Positions 21,795 to 26,480 of a DNA stretch of 26,480 nucleotides are shown here, piece by piece. The stretch's first letter is position 1. Each line of letters begins with the position of its first letter. The notes beneath the pieces were generated by a model, which worked only from the letters and a program-made list of their open reading frames with translations, did not search any database and was not told where the DNA came from. The position numbers were made by a program, and so were the translations under genes. The stretch comes from a virus. The stretch is from positions 1-26,480 of the IMG/VR virus record IMGVR_UViG_3300022752_000333. One strand, 5' to 3'.

Positions 21795-23288
21795 CTAATT
21801 ACTAGTTCTTTCTAATATTGTTAAACCATTATTATTAGTTCTATGCTCTTTAATTTTCCAGGCGGAATTTTTTGATAAAAATTCCATTATAGCAGGAAGT
21901 AATCCTTTTGATGTGCCATTTTCGCCTATAGTACCAAAAGTTTCGGTATCATGCAAAACCAAATACTTTTTAGCTTTATCAGCATGTAATTCTAATTCTT
22001 GTTTTAATTGTTCATAAACATGCCAAGTATCTATAAATAATAGATCCGTTTCTTCAATATTAATATTTAGTACATTTGCTTGAATATAATTCACGTTTTT
22101 TCCAGCATTTTTTGCTACTCTAAATAGCTCAAATACTTGTGGATTTAGTTCCAAATCATAAGCTACTACTTTATCACAGGAATATAAAAACGCTCTAGTA
22201 CTTTGTCCAGTTTTTGTACCCATTTCAATAACGGAACTACACTGCTGAGCTAGTTCTCTTAAAATAGGTAAGTGTTCGTGTATATCAGTTTGTTGATTAC
22301 AAGCACTAGTATATTCCTGCTGTAATATATCAACATTATCAATATTTTTCTCTGGTATTAAAAACTGTTTTACAACTGGATAAATAAATATTTCTTGTGG
22401 TAATAAATCTAACTGGTAAGGTTTTAAAATAGTATCTACTTGGCCGCAAGGAGCAATTTTTCCGGCTTCGGGTTCCTCTTTGTGTAATTTTGCCATTTCG
22501 GAACTATTGTAGTAGTTTCCTTTGATAAAATTAACTTTATCATTGTAATAGGTAAAAGAAGTACGCTTTATTTCTCGTTTTTCAACTCCACCCATCCAAC
22601 TAAAATACCAACCTAAATCTTCTACTCGTTTATTATCTACGTGCATATACGCTACAGGAAACACACTATCTACATCTGATCTTATTTGATTAGGAGTACT
22701 TTTTAGTAAATGAGATTTAGTACACATAAATACTTTATTATCCCACTTTTTAAAGTTATTATCTATTGTATATACTCGCAAATCAGCCTTACCTTCTAGT
22801 AATACTAAAGGTAATTTAATTATATGATCTTTATGTTGTACTACTGTATCAGCTATCCAGTTTATATATTTAGGTGCTACAATTTCTTCAATATCGCTAA
22901 CTATAAATAGTGTATTTTCGTCAGATTCTTCTAACTTAGATAACAAAGAATCTTTTTGTAATCTTTCCCTGGCTCTAGCTCTTATTGAATCATGAGTTTT
23001 ATTATCATTGTTATTTTCATAAGAATTTATGACATCAATAACTTGCACATTTAAATCTTCATCTTCAGGAATATCTAAGCTAATTATTTCTATTTTTTCT
23101 TTAGGTAGATTTAGCTCTTTAATTCTAGCACTGAGTTTAGCTTCATTTGCTAACCCACTAGGAGTTTTATTGGGTTCGCAGATTATAAATTTATCTACAT
23201 GATTTTTTAATACGTTAATTCTTAATTGTAATAACTCTTGACTTGTTTTATCAAAATAGGTAAAAAAGTCTATGATTTGTTTATGCAT
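21795..23288 (-). CDS. Glycosyltransferase family 17-like / SAM methyltransferase fusion
   Basis: A 497-residue two-domain protein. Residues about 1-290 resemble GT17 (beta-1,4-N-acetylglucosaminyltransferase III family). The marks are DFFTYFDKTSQELLQLRINV (7-26), VDKFIICEPNKTPSG (31-45), FIVSDIEEIV (128-137, the DxD-like site) and GWYFSWMGG (226-234). Residues about 335-497 resemble a class I methyltransferase: VIEMGTKTGQST (353-364) would bind S-adenosylmethionine, followed by LLFIDTWHVYEQL and LVLHDTETFG. It could add and then cap a sugar on a phage or host molecule. It is the first CDS after the tRNA-Gly/Val pair and is followed by the prolyl hydroxylase. A GAG before the ATG is a weak ribosome site. 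Confidence 0.72.
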   Translation of the reverse strand: MHKQIIDFFTYFDKTSQELLQLRINVLKNHVDKFIICEPNKTPSGLANEAKLSARIKELNLPKEKIEIISLDIPEDEDLNVQVIDVINSYENNNDNKTHDSIRARARERLQKDSLLSKLEESDENTLFIVSDIEEIVAPKYINWIADTVVQHKDHIIKLPLVLLEGKADLRVYTIDNNFKKWDNKVFMCTKSHLLKSTPNQIRSDVDSVFPVAYMHVDNKRVEDLGWYFSWMGGVEKREIKRTSFTYYNDKVNFIKGNYYNSSEMAKLHKEEPEAGKIAPCGQVDTILKPYQLDLLPQEIFIYPVVKQFLIPEKNIDNVDILQQEYTSACNQQTDIHEHLPILRELAQQCSSVIEMGTKTGQSTRAFLYSCDKVVAYDLELNPQVFELFRVAKNAGKNVNYIQANVLNINIEETDLLFIDTWHVYEQLKQELELHADKAKKYLVLHDTETFGTIGENGTSKGLLPAIMEFLSKNSAWKIKEHRTNNNGLTILERTSN

Positions 23289-23301
23289 ATAATACTCTTT
23301 A

Positions 23302-23376
23302 TGGTACTCAATAACAGATTTGAACTGCTGGCCCTCTCGGTGTAAGCGAGACGCTCTACCATTGAGCTACTATCGC
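23302..23376 (-). tRNA. tRNA-Val(UAC) with non-pairing acceptor strands
   Basis: A 75-base tRNA-like sequence. The D stem is GCTC/GAGC, the anticodon stem TCTCG/CGAGA is perfect with loop CTTACAC (anticodon UAC, Val), and the T stem AGCAG/CTGTT has loop TTCAAAT. The CCA end is encoded. The two acceptor strands are GCGATAG and ATTGAGT, of which only two or three positions can pair. Other registers do not help. It sits one base after the CCA of tRNA-Gly, so both come from one transcript. It may be a chimera of two former tRNAs, a decaying gene, or a tRNA that needs editing. Decoding of Val codons is doubtful. Confidence 0.7.
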
Positions 23377-23377
23377 G

Positions 23378-23453
23378 TGGAGCGGAATATGGGTCTCGAA
23401 CCCATGACCTTAACTTTGGCAAAGTTACGCTCTACCAACTGAGCTAATCCCGC
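23378..23453 (-). tRNA. tRNA-Gly(GCC)
   Basis: A complete 76-base cloverleaf. The acceptor is GCGGGAT/ATTCCGC with one G-T pair. The D stem is GCTC/GAGC, the anticodon stem TAACT/AGTTA with loop TTGCCAA (anticodon GCC), and the T stem ATGGG/CCCAT with loop TTCGAGA. The discriminator is U and CCA is encoded. Confidence 0.96.
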
Positions 23454-23554
23454 ACTCGAATTAATTCTACTTTTATAAAATTATGTTTGTCTAAAAACCA
23501 ACGTAAATAATAACGCGGTTTATCTATAAGATTAACATATTCTAGTCGTTCCAC
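23444..23554 (-). CDS. Possible 36-residue protein ending inside tRNA-Gly
   Basis: An open frame starting with GTG inside the last codons of the upstream gene and ending at TAG formed by bases 8-10 of tRNA-Gly. The product reads LEYVNLIDKPRYYLRWFLDK followed by HNFIKVELIRVRD, which looks protein-like (mixed aromatic, basic and aliphatic residues). The ribosome site is weak (GAAG). It fills the otherwise empty 88 bp between the upstream gene and the tRNA. The same stop arrangement is used by the prolyl hydroxylase gene, which raises my trust a little. Confidence 0.35.
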   Translation of the reverse strand: MERLEYVNLIDKPRYYLRWFLDKHNFIKVELIRVRD

Positions 23555-23748
23555 TCGTCATCTTCACTGTCACTATCAGTGCTATCATTAGGATGTGTAC
23601 TAGTAACTACTAGATCAACTCCTGTATGACTATCCAATTCATCAATTAATTCTGCTAATAATTTTAGTAATCTGCTGTGATCGTAATGATCTTCGGCATC
23701 GCAGTTAAAACTAACTTCTAAGTTATGTGTTGTAAGCTGTAAGTGCAT
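23542..23748 (-). CDS. Small acidic protein, unknown
   Basis: A 68-residue protein. It starts MHLQLTTHNLEVSFNCDAED and ends in a very acidic, Ser-rich tail (STDSDSEDDEWND). The frame extends four codons to a TTG, but GGAG lies 7 bp before the ATG at 23748 and supports that start. The leader lies directly downstream of the tmRNA. No family is recognised. Confidence 0.6.
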   Translation of the reverse strand: MHLQLTTHNLEVSFNCDAEDHYDHSRLLKLLAELIDELDSHTGVDLVVTSTHPNDSTDSDSEDDEWND

Positions 23749-23769
23749 AAAATACTCCAAGTTGTTGTA

Positions 23770-24048
23770 GCGGCGGTTGATTGGTTAATAAGGCCAACCG
23801 CCAAAACCCCACTTAGCTTATGCAGCTAAGGCGTAAACTTCATCATTTGCGTTTACTTTAGTTTGCTTGATTTACGGTCATCGCCTACCGAGTTGTCCAC
23901 TTTAGTACTCTTCACCATGTCGAAACCATGACTGGCCCATCAGAAGCACTCTGGGATGCCGTTTTCGCATCTCGCTGGTAATGACCAAGACCTACATCAG
24001 AATGCTTTTGGTGGACCAGGCGGGAATCGAACCCGCGTCCACAATGTT
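23770..24048 (-). ncRNA. ssrA: Circularly permuted tmRNA (two-piece ssrA)
   Basis: Transfer-messenger RNA rescues stalled ribosomes and tags their products for proteolysis. On the minus strand the gene begins with the tRNA-like 3' part: T arm GCGGG/CCCGC with loop TTCGATT (24020-24036), acceptor strand CTGGTCC (24013-24019), A and encoded CCA (24009-24011). After 70 bases comes the 5' part: acceptor strand GGGCCAG (23932-23938), then the D-loop-like TCATGGTTTCGACATGG. The two acceptor strands pair at all seven positions with G3-U70, the alanine identity pair. The tag frame lies at 23818-23850. A hairpin around its stop codon (TTAGCT/AGCTAA) matches helix P5 of tmRNAs. The order acceptor piece first, coding piece second is the permuted form. 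Outer ends are approximate; I could not place helix P2 with certainty. Confidence 0.92.
23818..23850 (-). other. tmRNA tag reading frame (ANDEVYALAA)
   Basis: Eleven codons from the resume codon GCA to TAA encode ANDEVYALAA. This differs at one position from the Escherichia coli tag ANDENYALAA. The ALAA end is the signal read by ClpXP and related proteases. The resume codon is preceded by GTAAAC. The tag is shorter than those of most alphaproteobacteria and resembles beta- and gammaproteobacterial tags. Confidence 0.9.
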
Positions 24049-24068
24049 TTTCCTTCTATATCATACAA

Positions 24069-24506
24069 CTATAAAGTTTGTACTATTTCACGAATACGTT
24101 CTTCTAAAACGCTGATAGCAGTATTATAGTGACCACCATCATGATCCATAGATTTATACTTCTTTTTTAATCTTTCTACTTCACGAGTAAGTATATCAAT
24201 CTTAACGTGATCATCAGGATTTTGTCCACTATAAATACTGTTATGAATTGCTAGATAGCCTGCACACTGTGCTTGTAGATAGCTGCTTTCATCAAATCCA
24301 AAAATTTGATAGAGTACATAGCGATAACTACCTTGCTGCTCAATCTCACCACGATAGATTCTACGACTCACAGCGCAAAAAGCATCAAGTTGCTGCTCTT
24401 TGGTTAGTGAATTCCAGTACTGTTCACTCTTATCTTTAAATTCTTTGATCATTTGATCAAAAACTTCGCTAGTTTTGTCAAGGTTTTCTAGTAGTTCACT
24501 ACTCAT
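24069..24506 (-). CDS. Unknown helical protein upstream of tmRNA
   Basis: A 145-residue, mostly helical, charged protein (SEVFDQMIKEFKDKSEQYWN; AFCAVSRRIYRGEIEQQGSY; a final coiled-coil-like region REVERLKKKYKSMDHDGG). No family is recognised. Start ATG overlaps the previous stop as ATGA, with GGAA upstream, so translation is coupled to the 24503-24724 gene. The stop lies about 20 bp before the tmRNA acceptor piece, and the tmRNA is probably processed from the same transcript. Confidence 0.65.
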   Translation of the reverse strand: MSSELLENLDKTSEVFDQMIKEFKDKSEQYWNSLTKEQQLDAFCAVSRRIYRGEIEQQGSYRYVLYQIFGFDESSYLQAQCAGYLAIHNSIYSGQNPDDHVKIDILTREVERLKKKYKSMDHDGGHYNTAISVLEERIREIVQTL

Positions 24507-24724
24507 GACGTAATTTTTCCTTGTTGTGCTATTGATTCAAAACAATCCCACAATTTATTAAATTTTAACTCATAAATAGTTTCTAAGCCAAGTAAATAAT
24601 TTGCGATCTTGTCACGAGTATAGCTATCATCTTCTAGTACTTTTTCGTAAAGATGTTTAATCTCTGTAGTAATTTCCCAGTTTTTTAAAATAAGTTGTTC
24701 TAGGTCAAATCGAGTATAGTTCAT
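24503..24724 (-). CDS. Small helical protein, unknown
   Basis: A 73-residue protein, likely all helical (RFDLEQLILKNWEITTEIKH; KIANYLLGLETIYELKFNKL). It overlaps both neighbours by ATGA, so the three genes from 25188 to 24069 are translated as a coupled set. No family is recognised. Confidence 0.6.
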   Translation of the reverse strand: MNYTRFDLEQLILKNWEITTEIKHLYEKVLEDDSYTRDKIANYLLGLETIYELKFNKLWDCFESIAQQGKITS

Positions 24725-25188
24725 TTTAGTATAAATTTTAGTCTATCAGCTGCATATGTAGCAGCAAATGCCTTAGGTTTAATTAATGCTTCTAGGTTGC
24801 AGGTTCCGCGTATATATCCTATGGCCTGTTGCACTACTTGATTACTAGCATGTTTTACACTAGCATTAATATCAAGATGTACTTCTACCAATCTATCTTC
24901 AATAACATCTTTTAATTGTAAATATATTTCACTAACTTTATAAACTTCTGTCATTAGTCTAATATTAGGTTTATCTTTACGTTGATCGTAATCACGCTCA
25001 CGTTGATAGTAACCAAATATTTTACAACCATGTTTACCATCTATGTGTACTACAATAGCAACAGTATAATCTGCATACCATATACTATCTAAGCGATTAC
25101 GTTCGCTATCAGCTCCTAGGTATATTTTAGTTTCTTGACTGCTATTTAAAATATAGTCTTTAACTTCTTCTATATTAAATGGCTTCAT
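24721..25188 (-). CDS. DUF458 / YkuK-like RNase H-fold protein
   Basis: A 155-residue protein with the pattern of the DUF458 family of RNase H-like proteins. It shows IYLGADSERN (22-31, D27), VAIVVHIDGKHGCKIFGYYQ (43-62), MTEVYKVSEI (79-88, E81), EVHLDINAS (102-110, D106), GYIRGTCN and IKPKAFAATYAADRLKF (136-152, D148). The acidic residues at D27, E81, D106 and D148 would form the RNase H metal site. Nuclease activity in this family is assumed from fold rather than firmly shown. AGGAGA precedes the ATG, and the stop overlaps the next start as ATGA. It might process RNA, but no target is evident. Confidence 0.7.
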   Translation of the reverse strand: MKPFNIEEVKDYILNSSQETKIYLGADSERNRLDSIWYADYTVAIVVHIDGKHGCKIFGYYQRERDYDQRKDKPNIRLMTEVYKVSEIYLQLKDVIEDRLVEVHLDINASVKHASNQVVQQAIGYIRGTCNLEALIKPKAFAATYAADRLKFILK

Positions 25189-25212
25189 TGTAGTCTCCTA
25201 GTAGTGCTAGAG

Positions 25213-25236
25213 TATAGCCCTGTAAGCAGGGCTATA
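25213..25236 (-). other. 10-bp hairpin between genes, no U tract
   Basis: A perfect inverted repeat, TATAGCCCTG and its complement, with a 4-base loop, in the 56 bp between two genes. Outer AGTAGT/ACTACT arms can extend it. Neither strand has a T run next to it. It may be an RNA-processing or mRNA-stability structure, or a weak terminator. Confidence 0.6.
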
Positions 25237-25244
25237 GTGTAATA

Positions 25245-25451
25245 CTACTCTACATATCTATAATTTTTACTTATTTCTACAAGTTTATTTCTAAAATTAT
25301 CTCTGGCTGTTATAAATTGTGAATAACCTTGAGCACCACTTGTTGCTAGTGCTAAACTAGCTGCTCCTAAGTCATCTACAGCTGTCATTATCATATCGTG
25401 ATCTTCTTGCTGTTTTTTACACCATGGTTCATATATTTTTATAGCTGCCAC
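25245..25451 (-). CDS. Small protein next to the collagen-like gene, unknown
   Basis: A 68-residue protein (IKIYEPWCKKQQEDHDMIMT; AASLALATSGAQGYSQF; ARDNFRNKLVEISKNYRYVE). No family is recognised. The start is GTG with GAGG upstream, one base after the collagen-like gene stop, so the two are coupled. It could be a virion or assembly accessory of the fibre. Confidence 0.6.
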   Translation of the reverse strand: MAAIKIYEPWCKKQQEDHDMIMTAVDDLGAASLALATSGAQGYSQFITARDNFRNKLVEISKNYRYVE

Positions 25452-25452
25452 T

Positions 25453-26007
25453 TTATACCTCTGATTGTCCTGTTATATGCCAATTATCATTAAAAATTAG
25501 TGTTATTGATTCGTAAGGTGACTGTAATACAATTTGATCACTATTGTCTATTTTATCACCATTTTGTGTGATTATATAAATTTTTTTATTTTCCAGTTGT
25601 TTTTGCTGTGCTTTAATAATAATCATTCTACCTTTTTCAGGCTTTAGTGGTAAAATAATATCTATCTTTTTTTCGTTTAAAACTCCTATATAGCAGTCGT
25701 CTGGTTGTACATAGTAAGTATCTTTAACAATTATTGTGTTTAATATACAGGCTTGATTAACGGGTGCAGGTGGTCCTGGTGGACCTGGATCACCTTGAGG
25801 TCCTTGTGCTCCCATAGGGCCTTGTATGCCTTGTGGTCCTGGTGGACCCTGTACGCCTTGTGGCCCTTGTGGACCTGGAGGCCCTTGACCAGTACTAGTA
25901 TTAATAATTAAATCGTTATCACTAATTGATTGTTTAGGCGGTAAACTATACTGAGGCGGTGCTTGAAAAAACCACGGTGGTGGTAAAAAATATTGTGTTT
26001 GATACAT
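25453..26007 (-). CDS. Collagen-like repeat protein, probable fibre or virion decoration
   Basis: A 184-residue protein in three parts. The N-terminus (1-41) is rich in Pro and aromatics ([20 protein letters not shown]). Residues 42-80 form thirteen unbroken Gly-X-Y triplets. Five have Pro in the Y position (four GPP and one GDP); the others include GPQ, GVQ and GIQ. The C-terminal part (81-184) is beta-rich ([47 protein letters not shown]) and resembles trimeric fibre tips. Such proteins form triple helices in phage tail fibres and appendages. I chose the ATG at 26007, which has GGAG upstream, over a TTG four codons earlier. Its neighbour upstream is a Gln-rich, probably structural protein. 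Confidence 0.85.
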   Translation of the reverse strand: MYQTQYFLPPPWFFQAPPQYSLPPKQSISDNDLIINTSTGQGPPGPQGPQGVQGPPGPQGIQGPMGAQGPQGDPGPPGPPAPVNQACILNTIIVKDTYYVQPDDCYIGVLNEKKIDIILPLKPEKGRMIIIKAQQKQLENKKIYIITQNGDKIDNSDQIVLQSPYESITLIFNDNWHITGQSEV

Positions 26008-26025
26008 TATAATCTCCAATAAAGA

Positions 26026-26050
26026 GCCCTACAACTTTATGTTGTAGGGC
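26026..26050 (-). terminator. Probable terminator after the Gln-rich gene
   Basis: A perfect 10-bp stem (26026-26035 with 26041-26050) with a 5-base loop is followed on the minus strand by TCTTTATT. The U tract is imperfect, so termination may be partial and let the collagen-like gene be read. Confidence 0.6.
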
Positions 26051-26066
26051 AAATAGCTATTAAAGA

Positions 26067-26480
26067 TTATCTAATATTTGTGTTTGTATTTGCTGGATTA
26101 GCAGTTAGTGTGCCATTACCAACGTTAATTGCTGAATTAGTAGATTGAATTTGTTGAGCTAAGCCCCAAATAGCATTGTAGAGCTGACCCCACTGTTGCT
26201 GCTGCTGAGCTTGCTGTTGCATTTGATTAATGTTGTTGGTTGTAGTAACTTCAACGCCACGAGCCGTTGATTGAGTATCTATTTTAGCTTGTAGTGCTAT
26301 AACAGCTGCATTAGCATCTGATAGTTGGCGATTTAGTGTAGCTTCATACTGTTGTACTAATAGTGCACGAGTTTTTTCTCCATCGTTACTAATATCTTTT
26401 GATAATTCATAACGATTTTCCATTACTTGCTGCTGTAAACCATTAAGCTGTTGCGCTAAAACCATAGTGCCAGCATTAAC
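26067..26480 (-). CDS. Gln-rich coiled-coil protein, C-terminal part
   Basis: The end of a gene that continues beyond the window; codons before the first visible ATG remain open to the edge. The visible 137 residues include a helical, coiled-coil-like region (QQLNGLQQQVMENRYELSKD; LLVQQYEATLNRQLSDANAA). A Gln-rich stretch (MQQQAQQQQQWGQLYNAIWG) and a flexible Asn/Thr-rich tail follow. Proteins of this kind are common among phage virion parts, and it lies next to the collagen-like gene, so a structural role is likely but not proven. Confidence 0.6.
   Translation of the reverse strand, partial: VNAGTMVLAQQLNGLQQQVMENRYELSKDISNDGEKTRALLVQQYEATLNRQLSDANAAVIALQAKIDTQSTARGVEVTTTNNINQMQQQAQQQQQWGQLYNAIWGLAQQIQSTNSAINVGNGTLTANPANTNTNIR

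Noticed and set aside
23454-23541. Promoter for the tRNA pair (TTGGTT-N18-TATAAA)
   Set aside because: Both boxes are poor matches and the spacer is 18 bp. The tRNAs are more simply read with the upstream genes.
25813-25884. Repeats in the collagen-like gene taken as a CRISPR or tandem DNA repeat
   Set aside because: The repetition follows the Gly-X-Y codon pattern within an open frame. There are no spacers of uniform length.
26006-26034. TTGTAG-N17-TATAAT overlapping the collagen-like gene start
   Set aside because: The -10 box includes the start codon, so transcription would begin inside the gene. The -35 box lies in a terminator-like stem. It looks like chance.

Overview
The window is a piece of a lytic double-stranded DNA phage genome with low GC content. 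Every convincing gene lies on the minus strand, so transcription runs from high to low coordinates. The order of the replication genes (two-part NAD-dependent ligase, D5-like DNA-binding protein, DnaB-type helicase, primase, family A polymerase, SF2 helicase, SSB, SbcD-like and SbcC-like nuclease subunits, resolvase, flap nuclease) matches the early D5-D15 block of phage T5. I therefore read it as a distant T5-like siphophage. It differs from T5 in carrying a class II (B12-dependent) ribonucleotide reductase, several glycan-related genes, and a circularly permuted tmRNA.

Layout from high to low coordinates. 26480-25245: the end of a Gln-rich, probably structural protein, a collagen-like fibre protein and a small protein. 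25188-24069: three translationally coupled genes, the first an RNase H-fold DUF458 protein. 24068-23755: a permuted tmRNA encoding the tag ANDEVYALAA. 23748-21105: a small acidic protein, tRNA-Gly(GCC), a tRNA-Val(UAC) whose acceptor strands do not pair, a GT17-methyltransferase fusion, a prolyl 4-hydroxylase and tRNA-Ile2/Met(CAU), ending in a terminator. 21083-18352: consensus promoter and small accessory, membrane and HTH proteins. 18352-16472: beta-propeller carbohydrate enzyme, TPR protein and PC4-like ssDNA-binding protein. 16470-888: replication and recombination block. 900-1: dUTPase and the start of NrdJ.

At least five spacers or gene junctions contain sigma70-type promoters, all with exactly 17 bp between the hexamers, so the host RNA polymerase probably reads this block. 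Rho-independent terminators follow the SSB gene, the D5-like gene, one HTH gene, the tRNA-Ile/Met gene and possibly the Gln-rich gene.

The replication proteins form a nearly complete replisome plus end-processing nucleases, and dUTPase and NrdJ supply precursors. The tRNAs and tmRNA point to phage control of translation and ribosome rescue. The host is not identifiable with certainty. The permuted tmRNA combined with an ANDExxALAA-type tag fits a betaproteobacterium best, but this is inference. The strongest candidates for new biology are the phage-borne permuted tmRNA, the pairing of a prolyl hydroxylase with a collagen-like protein, and the tRNA-Val with a broken acceptor stem.
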